From NCBI GenBank assembly GCA_964636785.1, contig CAZWVK010000001.1, forward strand, positions 7,485-71,484: 64,000 nt of DNA, in the 5' to 3' direction. Positions 15,998 through 24,085 of this stretch are shown in pieces. Both the position numbers and the translations under genes were made by a program. This stretch comes from UBA6776 sp964636785 (GTDB taxonomy: Bacteria; Bdellovibrionota; Bdellovibrionia; Bdellovibrionales; UBA1609). The notes under the pieces were generated by a model. That model had not been told where the DNA came from and ran no database searches. It worked only from the letters and a program-made list of their open reading frames with translations. Every line of letters begins with the position of its first letter. Position 1 is the stretch's first letter.

Positions 15998-17539
15998 ATG
16001 ACGAAGTTAGGGAAAATTGGATTTTTAATTGCAGCTCTTTGTTTCGTTATCGTTGCTATAGTGAGATTTATTTTAGGGGCATGGATTCCAATTCTTTATA
16101 TCTTCCTTGCACTAGCTGGAATTTCACTTCTTGCCTCGTTTATTTCGGACCGGAAGCTTTATCTGGAGTTTTTCACCTTAAGAACAACAAAGCACGGCAT
16201 GAATATGGGAGCATTGATTTTATTGGTGCTTGGTTTTGTCGTGTGTATCAACTACCTCTCTGTTCGGCACAATAAGTCCTGGGATTTGACTCAAGAGAAA
16301 CTCAATTCCCTTTCCGAGCAATCTGAAAAGGTGATTGAGAACTTAAACTCAGATGTTGAGATGAAGGTCTTCTTTAAGGGCGCAGATGCTTTGGGTGAGC
16401 GTCAAGCGATCCGGCACGCACTCGGTGTTTATCAAGAGAAGAGTCCTCGATTCAAAGTGAGGTATATTGACTCTTATGCAGAAAACCTATTGGCTCAGGA
16501 GTATCTGGCCAATCTGCCGGATAGAGATCAAGAGGCTGCATTCTTATTTGTTGAATACGAAGGAAAGCGCATTCGGGTGGACTCTCCATTTGGCGAAGAA
16601 CAAGTCACTTCGGCAATCATCAAAGCCACTCGCCGAGGAGAGCTTAAAGTTTATTTTGTGACTGGCCATGGGGAAAGAGAGTTAAGTTCTCAATCCCAGC
16701 AGGGCTTATTCGCCTTTAGTGAAGAACTTGATACATCATCTTATAAAACAGAAGAGATCAGTCTGCTTGATCGCTCATCCATTCCAGAGGATGCCGCCTT
16801 GCTAGCGATCATTGGCCCTAAAGAGCCTTATCTTGAAAATGAGATTGCACTTCTAAGAAGTTATCTTGAACAAGGTGGAAAACTCTTTTTGGCGCTCGAT
16901 CCGGGAGAGAAACATAATCTTTCGCAGCTTCTTCGAGCGACTGGGGTGGATTTCAAGAATAATTTCGTGATCAACCTGGATCCAATGACTCGTCAAGCTT
17001 CTGGTACCTCAATTGGAGTGATCTTTGATCGCTCAAGCCCAATTACATCTTCACTCCCAGAGGGAAAAACCCTCACGCTCTTTGAACTTGCCAGTGAAGT
17101 GACTGCAGATGTGTCTGTTCCAGATGGCATTCAGGTCACAGAACTTGTGAAGACCGCACCAACTTCTTTTGCTATGAAGGAGCTGAAGTCACAGGTCACC
17201 GGACCTCAAGATCAAAGACCCTTTTCAATCCTTGTGTCTGTGAATGGCAAGATGGCCGAGTCCAAGGGTGATGAGTTTTCAATGGTGGTCGCGGGAGACA
17301 GTGATTTTTTAACCAATCGTCTTTTTTTAGTGGGCTCGAATAGAGACCTGGCCATGAACGCTCTTGCGGCCTTAACAGAGCAGGATGATTTGATCACAAT
17401 CCGACCGAAGCAGGCGCAGGGCAATAAGATCATTTTAACCAGTGGCGCGCAGCTGGGTATGGTTATGGCGGGAGTGAGTCTTCCGATTGTCCTCTTATTA
17501 TTAAGCGGAGTTTTCTGGTACCGTCGTAGAGGAGCTTAA
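15998..17539 (+). CDS. GldG-family ABC transporter auxiliary protein
   Basis: 513 aa. Three N-terminal hydrophobic segments (about 5-25, 28-48, 67-87), a large extracytoplasmic region with DLTQEKLNSLSEQSEKVIENL (the family start motif), VYFVTGHGERELS and FLALDPG, and a C-terminal helix (about 480-503) followed by RRR. It matches the GldG / ABC_transp_aux family, predicted to sit beside the permease. It follows the permease by three bases and precedes the DUF4340 gene by five. Confidence 0.87.
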   Translation: MTKLGKIGFLIAALCFVIVAIVRFILGAWIPILYIFLALAGISLLASFISDRKLYLEFFTLRTTKHGMNMGALILLVLGFVVCINYLSVRHNKSWDLTQEKLNSLSEQSEKVIENLNSDVEMKVFFKGADALGERQAIRHALGVYQEKSPRFKVRYIDSYAENLLAQEYLANLPDRDQEAAFLFVEYEGKRIRVDSPFGEEQVTSAIIKATRRGELKVYFVTGHGERELSSQSQQGLFAFSEELDTSSYKTEEISLLDRSSIPEDAALLAIIGPKEPYLENEIALLRSYLEQGGKLFLALDPGEKHNLSQLLRATGVDFKNNFVINLDPMTRQASGTSIGVIFDRSSPITSSLPEGKTLTLFELASEVTADVSVPDGIQVTELVKTAPTSFAMKELKSQVTGPQDQRPFSILVSVNGKMAESKGDEFSMVVAGDSDFLTNRLFLVGSNRDLAMNALAALTEQDDLITIRPKQAQGNKIILTSGAQLGMVMAGVSLPIVLLLLSGVFWYRRRGA

Positions 17540-17544
17540 AAGAA

Positions 17545-18882
17545 ATGACAAAGTTTAAATCCACATGGGCTTTTGCGATTTTTGTGATTGCTCTTGGTGC
17601 TTATGTTTTTTGGGATTTTACCGAGCAGAAAATGCAAGATGATCTCGCGCAGGATGAGGTTTATCTCAATGAATTTTCAACAGCCGATATCAAGAAATTA
17701 ACTGTTCAAAAAGAAGATAACACAATTGAACTGGAATGGGTGGATCAAGACTGCCAAATCCTATCACCCATTCAGGATCGTTGCGATACGACGAGTGTGG
17801 ACTCGCTTTTAAACGCCTTATCACCTCTTCGCGGACGAAAAGTCATGAGTGGAAGTGAAGCTCAAGAAAAGCAATCCCAGTTTGGATTGGCGAACAGCAC
17901 TAAAATCCAATGGACTTTAAAAAATGGAAGTCAGTCTTCGCTAGAAATTGGCTCAGTGAACAGCTTTGACGGCGGCTACTATGTTTTGAAGGCAGACTTG
18001 TTTGTTGTGGATCGCGCAGCAGGACAAATGACAAACAAGGGACTGAGCGAGCTTCGCAGCAAAGTCTTGTGGCGAGGTCCAGAAGATTTAATTGAGGTTT
18101 CTATTCAGATGCGTGAGAGTAAGTCATCCTTTCAGCTTTCCAAGGTGGATGATGAGTGGAAAGTCGTGCCTGAATCCCAAGAATTCGGCTCCGACTCGGA
18201 GCGAATTAAAAATTGGATTGAGGGATTTAGGAATCTGAAAGGTTCCGACGTCTTTGGTGAAAAACCCGCTGAGATAAAATCTCAACCTATTTATACCGTT
18301 CAGGCTGGTGATCAGACTTATGATTTTTATGCTGTAAAGGAGCAGTATTTCGGAAATAGGAACGGATCTGCTTCGTGGATTGCAATTCCAAAAGAGCGTT
18401 TAACCAGAGTTCTAGTTCCTAGAACGTACTTTTTTGATGGAAAAAAGCCGTTTCAGTTTCAACTTGAGCGTGTGTCTAAAGTTGAAATTCGAAATGGCAA
18501 AACTCAACACGACTTTAAAAAGAAAGATCAGAACTGGGTGAGTGAGGAGGGGGAGCTTAAAGAAGAAAAGCTTCAGTCTTTTTTTCAAGATCTTAAAAAT
18601 CTCGAAATTAAAACCTACGACGTTTCACACTCAAAGGGCTTTGCAAACAGTAAGCGGATCTCACTTTTGGATTCAAATGGTCAACCCGTGTTTGAGATTC
18701 AGTGGGGAGATGCATTTAAAGGTTTAGGTGGTCCCTTTGAAGGGGATTCGCTTCTTCCAGTGAGAATTAAAAATTATTCTGGAATTCTTTCTGTTCTTGA
18801 GCCTCAATTCAAAGATATAGTTGAAATGGATTTTTTCAACGCTGAGAAAGATGAGGTTCATAACGATGACCACGTTCACTAA
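17545..18882 (+). CDS. DUF4340-type membrane-anchored protein
   Basis: 445 aa. One N-terminal transmembrane helix (about 7-26), then a large beta-rich soluble region composed of repeated segments of the form IKKLTVQKEDNTIELEW, typical of DUF4340 proteins, which regularly accompany GldG-type operons. Role unknown; it probably forms the external part of the transporter complex. The His/Asp-rich end (EVHNDDHVH) could bind metal but may be incidental. The last 17 bases overlap the start of the GHMP kinase gene, tying that gene to the operon. Confidence 0.82.
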   Translation: MTKFKSTWAFAIFVIALGAYVFWDFTEQKMQDDLAQDEVYLNEFSTADIKKLTVQKEDNTIELEWVDQDCQILSPIQDRCDTTSVDSLLNALSPLRGRKVMSGSEAQEKQSQFGLANSTKIQWTLKNGSQSSLEIGSVNSFDGGYYVLKADLFVVDRAAGQMTNKGLSELRSKVLWRGPEDLIEVSIQMRESKSSFQLSKVDDEWKVVPESQEFGSDSERIKNWIEGFRNLKGSDVFGEKPAEIKSQPIYTVQAGDQTYDFYAVKEQYFGNRNGSASWIAIPKERLTRVLVPRTYFFDGKKPFQFQLERVSKVEIRNGKTQHDFKKKDQNWVSEEGELKEEKLQSFFQDLKNLEIKTYDVSHSKGFANSKRISLLDSNGQPVFEIQWGDAFKGLGGPFEGDSLLPVRIKNYSGILSVLEPQFKDIVEMDFFNAEKDEVHNDDHVH

Positions 18883-19876
18883 AAAATCACCCACTCGAGT
18901 GGATTTTGCTGGCGGCACCTTAGACTGTTGGCCGCTTTATTTGATGGTTGGTGGAGCAAAGACCATCAATTTATGCGTGGATATTCTAACGATGGCTCGC
19001 CTTCAAAAGAGAAATGATCAAAAAATCTCGCTTCATATTCGCGACCTCAATTACAAAAAGGAATTTCAAAACCTGGATGAGCTTTTAAGTTCAGAGGATG
19101 CTGAACTGGACCTGATCAATGCGCACGTTCGTTTTTGGAAACCTACATTTGGTTTTGATCTCTTTACTGCATCCGACAGTCCGGTGGGAGGTGGGCTCGG
19201 TGGAAGTTCGTCTTTATCGATGGGACTGATAGATGTTTTTCTTGCGGCTCTTGGCAAGGAGCTTTCTGACAAAGAAAAAGTGGTTTTATCCGGAAATATT
19301 GAAGCTCAGGTTTTGAAGAAGCCAACGGGAACTCAAGATTACTTTCCGGCGTTTTCCTATGGTTTAAATACCATTCATTACGGTCCCATGGGATTTGAAG
19401 TCGAACCAATGAATGTGGATTTGGATTACATTCAATCCAGACTCTCATTGGCCTACACTGGAAAGCCCCACCATTCGGGAATCAATAATTGGTCGGTGAT
19501 TCGTGATGTTTTTGACGGGGTCCGAGCGACTTTGGATGCGCTCTTTGAGATCAAGGAAATCAGCGAGGATCTTTATAAAGCACTCAAAAGCGATCAGTTG
19601 GACAGTATTCCACAGATCTTTTCACGGGAACTTGAAGCGCGGGAAAGACTCTCCAAATCCTTTACCAGTCCTGAAATCACTCGACTAAAGAATGTTTCTT
19701 TGGGAAAAGGCGCGGAAGCTGTTAAAATCTGTGGAGCTGGCGGAGGTGGATGTGTCGCTCTATGGTCTCCTCCTGAACTTAAATCGTCGATTGAGGACGC
19801 ATGCCAAAAAGAAGGCTTTCAGATACTTCCCTTGAATCCAATATCAAGACCCTTCAAAACCGAAGCAGTCAGGTAA
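18866..19876 (+). CDS. GHMP-family sugar kinase (HddA-like)
   Basis: 336 aa. The three GHMP motifs are visible: SPTRVDFAGGTLD at the N-terminus, PVGGGLGGSSSLSMGLI (ATP-binding P-x3-GLGSS loop) near residue 108, and KICGAGGGGCVAL near the C-terminus. The nearest recognisable type is D-glycero-D-manno-heptose 7-phosphate kinase, but fucokinase-like or other sugar kinases cannot be excluded. ATG at 18866 is preferred to an upstream in-frame ATG because the fold begins there and a TGAGG site precedes it. It overlaps the DUF4340 gene by 17 bases and the DUF429 gene by 76. Confidence 0.8.
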   Translation: MTTFTKKSPTRVDFAGGTLDCWPLYLMVGGAKTINLCVDILTMARLQKRNDQKISLHIRDLNYKKEFQNLDELLSSEDAELDLINAHVRFWKPTFGFDLFTASDSPVGGGLGGSSSLSMGLIDVFLAALGKELSDKEKVVLSGNIEAQVLKKPTGTQDYFPAFSYGLNTIHYGPMGFEVEPMNVDLDYIQSRLSLAYTGKPHHSGINNWSVIRDVFDGVRATLDALFEIKEISEDLYKALKSDQLDSIPQIFSRELEARERLSKSFTSPEITRLKNVSLGKGAEAVKICGAGGGGCVALWSPPELKSSIEDACQKEGFQILPLNPISRPFKTEAVR

Positions 19877-20694
19877 TTCCGTCCAGACAATTCATTGGGC
19901 TTTCATTGAGCGGTGGCAAAGCAGATAAAACAGGCTTTGCCTTGGTTGAGTTCTTTCCAGATCAAAAAAAGATCTTTCTCTCTTCTCTTGTTGAGCAGAT
20001 TCAAAATCAAGATGGAATTTCTTCGGATACGCAAATTTATCGAATGATTGAGTCCGTAGGGAAAAATATCGAAAGCATTGCGGTGGATGCGCCATTGACC
20101 ATGCCAAAGTGTTTGCGCTGCAAGATGAAGTGCCCCGGGTTTGAAGTGTGCATTGAGCCTGAACTGAAGTGGATGACGAAGTACTACGGAAGAAAGAACT
20201 CTCAAAGAAAGCCCCTTCGAGTGATGACCCCATACACTGAGCGTTGCACCGAGCTCTACTGGGAAGAACATCTGGAAGAAAAAATTCCTCTGCAGCAGGC
20301 TATGGGCTCAAACCGTGCACCATTGACAGCGCGCGCTCACTACATAACCAGACGTCATAAGAAGAAGTTTATCGAAGTTGTTCCTAAGATCTCGTTTTGG
20401 AGGCTAGGGCTCTCACTGGGCATTGCGAAATCAAAACTTCGTCTTCATCGACACTGGGAAGGTGGAGCTGAAAGTCGTAAGCTTTTTATCGAAGCTCTGC
20501 TAAAAAGTGATCTTGCGTTTATTTATGAACAGGACCGAAAAATTCTTATTGAGGATCAGTACGCCTTTGATGCTTTTATCGGCGCACTAACTGGCCTTAT
20601 GAAATACAAAAACCAAACAGAAGGTCGTCCACGAAGCTTTCCAGCCAGCGAGGGCTGGATTGAGGTTCCAAAGCTCAAATTAAAATGGCCTTAG
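19801..20694 (+). CDS. DUF429 family protein (predicted RNase H-like fold)
   Basis: 297 aa. After a 30-residue basic leader, the domain begins FIGLSLSGGKADKTGFAL, with SIAVDAPLTMP, the cysteine pair cluster CLRCKMKCPGFEVC, ARAHYITRRH, FIEVVPKIS and ends in DAFIGALTGLMK, all in the DUF429 pattern; family members are predicted nucleases or hydrolases. The only usable start codon ahead of the domain is the ATG at 19801, so the gene overlaps the kinase gene by 76 bases in a different frame. Cys-rich insertion may bind zinc. Confidence 0.77.
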   Translation: MPKRRLSDTSLESNIKTLQNRSSQVIPSRQFIGLSLSGGKADKTGFALVEFFPDQKKIFLSSLVEQIQNQDGISSDTQIYRMIESVGKNIESIAVDAPLTMPKCLRCKMKCPGFEVCIEPELKWMTKYYGRKNSQRKPLRVMTPYTERCTELYWEEHLEEKIPLQQAMGSNRAPLTARAHYITRRHKKKFIEVVPKISFWRLGLSLGIAKSKLRLHRHWEGGAESRKLFIEALLKSDLAFIYEQDRKILIEDQYAFDAFIGALTGLMKYKNQTEGRPRSFPASEGWIEVPKLKLKWP

Positions 20695-20755
20695 GTCTTG
20701 ATCATTCCCAGGTCCAATTGGTCGAAGGTTTAATCTCACGATAGAATTAAGGCTT

Positions 20756-21691
20756 ATGAAGTTTCTTTTCCTTCTCCTTGGCTTGTTTGCGCCTTTTTTA
20801 GTTTTTGCTGAAACTGAACATCACCTTGTGAGAAGAATCGCGGTTTTTCCAATCAAAGCTCCGAGCGAATACCGTGAAGAAACTGAGAAGCTATGGTGGG
20901 ACTTAAGAGATCTTTTAACAAAAGATCAAAGGTTCCTGGTTGCCAGTAAGAATTTTCTTATTCAAAAGGACGTGTTTCAGCCTCGAAGTGCACTTGGTCC
21001 ATCTGATGTCATTATTCTTTCTAAAGTTTTAGATGCTCATGCCTTGGTTACAACCGAGCTAAAAGAAAAAACACTTTTTATGAGAGTTTATGATGGAGAG
21101 TATGGAAGACCATTGTGGGAGCAGAGTTTAGACCTTCAACCATCTATTCCCATTCATCGTCAGCTGGCACCTTCAACAGAAAAATTGGCGAAGGATTTTT
21201 TAGCGAGTATTCCTTATCAGGGCTTTGTCACGAAAGATTCATTGAAGAATGAAGTGGTTTTTCGTGAGGGGAGTCAGCTGAGTTTAAAAGCGGATGTGGG
21301 AATGGAATCGCAGATTGAAGTGGGTGATCAACTGCAAGTGATCCGCATCGTAAGTGATTCCTTGAAGCCACTCTTTCAAGAGTATAGTAGCATTGAAGTG
21401 ATCGCTGAAGGCCGCGTGATGAAGGTCAATAAGAATATCGTTCAAGTGGATTTGGATCGCTCGATTGATCCAAGACTGATTTCAGAGGGCTCCCTTGTTC
21501 GCATTCCAAAAGAAGTAAAACGATTAAAAGAGTCCTTCGCCATTCAAGAAAGCCTCAAAGCTCAAGTCGACCCTGAATTTTTGTCTCCAAGAATGATCGA
21601 GCTTAAGCGCCAAGAAGCAGAGAAAAAACCATTGATGACGTCATTGGGCTTTATCGCCAACCTCGCCGCGTTTCTTTTGCTCGCGTTTTGA
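20756..21691 (+). CDS. Exported protein of unknown function with C-terminal membrane segment
   Basis: 311 aa, not recognised with confidence. Cleavable signal peptide (1-18, ends VFA), an alpha/beta region starting HLVRRIAVFPIKAP (reminiscent of CsgG/FlgT-like or curli-type alpha/beta domains), a second beta-rich domain (about 170-260, IEVGDQLQVIRIV, EGRVMKVNKNIVQVDL) that looks like an OB or SH3-like fold as in FlgT C-terminal domains, and a hydrophobic C-terminus (about 295-311). A flagellar-stator or envelope role is a guess. It borders the palindrome-rich region downstream. Confidence 0.7.
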   Translation: MKFLFLLLGLFAPFLVFAETEHHLVRRIAVFPIKAPSEYREETEKLWWDLRDLLTKDQRFLVASKNFLIQKDVFQPRSALGPSDVIILSKVLDAHALVTTELKEKTLFMRVYDGEYGRPLWEQSLDLQPSIPIHRQLAPSTEKLAKDFLASIPYQGFVTKDSLKNEVVFREGSQLSLKADVGMESQIEVGDQLQVIRIVSDSLKPLFQEYSSIEVIAEGRVMKVNKNIVQVDLDRSIDPRLISEGSLVRIPKEVKRLKESFAIQESLKAQVDPEFLSPRMIELKRQEAEKKPLMTSLGFIANLAAFLLLAF

Positions 21692-21750
21692 TTCCTCAAA
21701 CCTTCCGCCACTCTACTTCTTCCATGATTGCGCTCGAGGATCCCACTTCA

Positions 21751-21869
21751 AGCTCTAACTATTAAAATGCTTTTAGAAGCCGTACATCCATGTACTTGCC
21801 GCTCTTTTGCCATCCTGGACTAGGCGTCCCCGTACGCGGAGCGTCCTCCGAGAAAATTAAATTCAAATC
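21751..21869 (+). repeat. Palindromic element A (degenerate copy)
   Basis: Core contains the shared GCCGTACATCCATGTACT block at 21779-21796, then GCCGCTCTTTTGCCATCCTG, and a terminal GCGGAGCGTCCT. The flanking arms (21751-21778 and 21848-21869) still resemble those of the other copies (CTCTAACTATTAAAATGCTT) but no longer pair well, so this is a decayed member. Confidence 0.75.
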
Positions 21870-21874
21870 ATCCT

Positions 21875-21984
21875 CAAACTCTAGATATTTAAATTCCATT
21901 TAGGAGCCGTACATCCATGTACTCGACTTGCGGCATCCTGCCTCGTCGAGCGTCCTAAATGAAATTTAAATATCTAGAGTTTGG
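21875..21984 (+). repeat. Palindromic element B (intact, 110 bp)
   Basis: Left arm 21875-21905 pairs with 21953-21983 at 30 of 31 positions. Between them lies the shared core with GCCGTACATCCATGTACT (21906-21923), a CTCGAC/GTCGAG inner stem and CGTCCT. As DNA it can extrude a large cruciform; as RNA it would be a long branched hairpin. Confidence 0.85.
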
Positions 21985-22059
21985 AATCTTCATTAGTTCT
22001 CTTTTCATATCTCAAGCGAAACTCTCAAAATTTTTTCCTTGAAAAAATAGTTAACTCAC

Positions 22060-22610
22060 AACTTCGCTGTGGCTTATCTTCTGTTGCATTACCTGTCACA
22101 GTTCGTGTGACATTATTGCTCGATAGAAATATTTTTTCGATTCCGATTGACAGGTTTTTTGACTTCTCAGGATTCACTGTAGCGTCTGTTCCCGTGGCGC
22201 TCACGATTCATGATGTTTTTGAAATTTAAACTGAATGGCGAAGTCATAAACCGCTTTTAGAAGCCGTACATCCAAGTACTAGGCGTCCCCGCTTGCGGAG
22301 CATCCTAAAACGAATTTAAATATTTAGAGATTGAAATGTTTTTTCTATTTCTACTCCTGCTCCATTCATCTTTTATGTCAACTTCCGATGCTTTCTTCTT
22401 GAAGACTTGTAAGGATTTGTAACTTCGAGGTCTGTCGTTTTCCTCTCTAACAATGCGTACGACACTCTTCTAAAAGAAAAATTTTTTTGCAATTGGTATT
22501 GACAAGGCATTTGACCTTTTAGAATCAACTCTGACAGCTGTTTTCACAGCGACCACGATCCATGATGTTTTTGAAATTTAAATCAAAGAGCGAAGTCATA
22601 AATCACTCTC
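22060..22610. repeat. Diverged direct duplication of a non-coding block
   Basis: Two roughly 200-base blocks, about 22060-22258 and 22410-22606, align along their length: for example GATTGACAGG...TTTTGAC against TATTGACAAGG...TTTGACC, and then ATGATGTTTTTGAAATTTAAA in both, followed by GCGAAGTCATAAA. Identity looks near 60 percent by eye, higher at the 3' end. The tail AGTCATAAACCGCTTT recurs at 23865-23880. Each block follows a palindromic element, so the repeated unit is element plus block. Confidence 0.65.
22252..22312 (+). repeat. Palindromic element C (short deletion derivative)
   Basis: Core GCCGTACATCCAAGTACTAG (22263-22282) followed directly by GGCGTCCCCGCTTGCGGAGC; the middle segment found in A, D and E is missing. 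Outer pairing is limited to about eight bases on each side. Confidence 0.75.
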
Positions 22611-22716
22611 AGCACCATCGGAGACTACTTTTCGAGTTTCATTCTCATTCTGAGAAACACGTAAAGATAGATTCTAAAAACTTGTGGTATAAAAATTTGA
22701 GAATGAAAATAATCAC

Positions 22717-22847
22717 TTTGCACTTAGAATTTTTTAATTGCTTGAAGGAGCCGTGCATCCATGTACTCGCCGCTCTTTTGGCATCCATGACTGGGCGCCT
22801 CCGCCAGCGGAGCGTTCTTCAAACAGTTAAAATATCCTAAGTGCAAA
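22717..22847 (+). repeat. Palindromic element D (131 bp), upstream of the RAYT gene
   Basis: Arms 22717-22749 and 22815-22847 pair at 28 of 33 positions. The core has GCCGTGCATCCATGTACT, GCCGCTCTTTTGGCATCC and a CTCCGCCAGCGGAG hairpin. It lies 90 bases before the transposase gene, in the plus orientation. Confidence 0.85.
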
Positions 22848-22937
22848 TAGTTCGAAGTGGTCTGCGTTCATGAGGAATTTTTTGAGCGTGTAAGCGCAAA
22901 GTTCTTTAGTTAAGAGTAAGTAGGTTGATAGTTACGT

Positions 22938-23486
22938 ATGAGGAAAAGTGCAGAAGCTGACAAGCACTTAAAAGAAAGCGAGAGAAAAATGAGACAGTTG
23001 AATCTTTTAGATAAACCGTCACTTCAATTTGGTGGGAGTTTTGATCAGCGGCATAGATTGAGAACACTTTGCTCGAGGAAGCCGATTCATTTGACATTGA
23101 AATCTCAAAAGAAATTTTCACTCTTTAAAAACAGGGAAGGAATCAGAAGGATTATTTTTAAACACGCAAAGAAGTTTGGAATCAAGATTTACTCATGGAG
23201 TATTCAAAAAGATCATATACATCTTGCGATTCAGATATTGAGTCGAGAGACCTATAGAAAATGGATCAGGACCGTGACAGGATTGATTGCGAGACTTCTT
23301 GGAAAAGGGATTTGGAAGTTTAGACCATTCACTCGAGTTTTAAGCGGTTTTGGTAGAGAGCTTAGAAACCTGAACAATTATATTTTCCGTAACGAAATGG
23401 AAGTCTTTAAAATCTGGAAATATGACCGAGATATATCTTTGAGTGAGCTCGAAAAAAGTACGGTCGGGCGAATATTTATGCTTTGA
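22938..23486 (+). CDS. REP-associated tyrosine transposase (RAYT, Y1/HUH family)
   Basis: 182 aa. HUH motif is WSIQKDHIHLAIQI (His-Ile-His), the catalytic tyrosine is in LNNYIFRNEME, and the basic patch RKWIRTVTGLIARLLG is typical of the Transposase_17 (Y1) group. The N-terminus has the FGGSF and RKPIHLTL segments usual in RAYTs. RAYTs are single-copy relatives of IS200/IS605 transposases that process palindromic REP sequences. Here it is flanked upstream by element D and downstream by element E in the opposite orientation. ATG 22938 taken as start; ATG 22989 is possible. Ribosome site weak. Length is normal for a RAYT, so it may be active. Confidence 0.88.
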   Translation: MRKSAEADKHLKESERKMRQLNLLDKPSLQFGGSFDQRHRLRTLCSRKPIHLTLKSQKKFSLFKNREGIRRIIFKHAKKFGIKIYSWSIQKDHIHLAIQILSRETYRKWIRTVTGLIARLLGKGIWKFRPFTRVLSGFGRELRNLNNYIFRNEMEVFKIWKYDRDISLSELEKSTVGRIFML

Positions 23487-23914
23487 GGTGACTTAAGTTT
23501 TAAGTCCCATCTTCGTTTTGCGCAAACGATTGCTATGAATTTTATCCGAGGGGGATTTGTGAGCAAAACGGAATTGGTATCCGATTTCCTATTATCGTCG
23601 GAAATTACTTCGAGAACTCACGGTAAAATGTACTCATGGTGTTCAAAATGTGTCGAGGGCGCGGCGAGAAGTCTGTTTCACTCTTGACTTATTTCTCTCA
23701 AGTCGTCGCTAAAATTCTAGACACTCAATCAAAGAAGCAGGTCACTGAAATTTTTCAAAAGTGAACTTAAAGAAACCGACGTTTTGGATTTGGCGGTCTG
23801 CCCAAGCCAAGCAAATATTAACTTCGTCTGCAAATCAGTGGTTCTGAGTTCTTGGGCACCTTATAGTCATAAACCGCTTTACGAACCCAGGAGATAGATC
23901 TCTGAGAGTTGTTG
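23487..23914. other. Non-coding spacer downstream of the RAYT
   Basis: No convincing gene in about 430 bases on either strand. It holds one recognisable remnant, AGTCATAAACCGCTTT at 23865-23880, which matches the end of the duplicated block upstream of element C. The rest has no homology that can be seen and may be a decayed gene or spacer. Confidence 0.5.
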
Positions 23915-24027
23915 CGAACTATAACTATTTAAATTGCTTGAAGGACGCTCCGCGTGCCAGGATGGCAACAGAGCGGCAAGTACATGGATGTACGGCTCCT
24001 GAAAGCAATTTAAATAGTTATAGTTCG
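23915..24027 (-). repeat. Palindromic element E (113 bp), inverted copy downstream of the RAYT
   Basis: Arms 23915-23945 and 23997-24027 pair at 29 of 31 positions. On the minus strand the core reads AGGAGCCGTACATCCATGTA, then CTTGCCGCTCTGTTGCCATC, ending GCGGAGCGTCCTT, so it is oriented opposite to A-D. It could also act as a bidirectional transcription barrier between the RAYT and the convergent SPL-type gene, although no T-tract follows. Confidence 0.85.
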
Positions 24028-24085
24028 AAGCGGCACCGATTGAGCACATTTTGATCGAGAAATCCTGGCATCGTACGCTCAAGAA

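Noticed and set aside
21981..22840. Two short plus-strand open frames in the palindrome region
   Set aside because: They run across repeats and diverged blocks, have no ribosome site, and match no protein pattern.
21751..24027. Possibility of a CRISPR array from the repeated palindromes
   Set aside because: Copies are far apart, irregular, occur in both orientations and have no spacer structure or cas genes.
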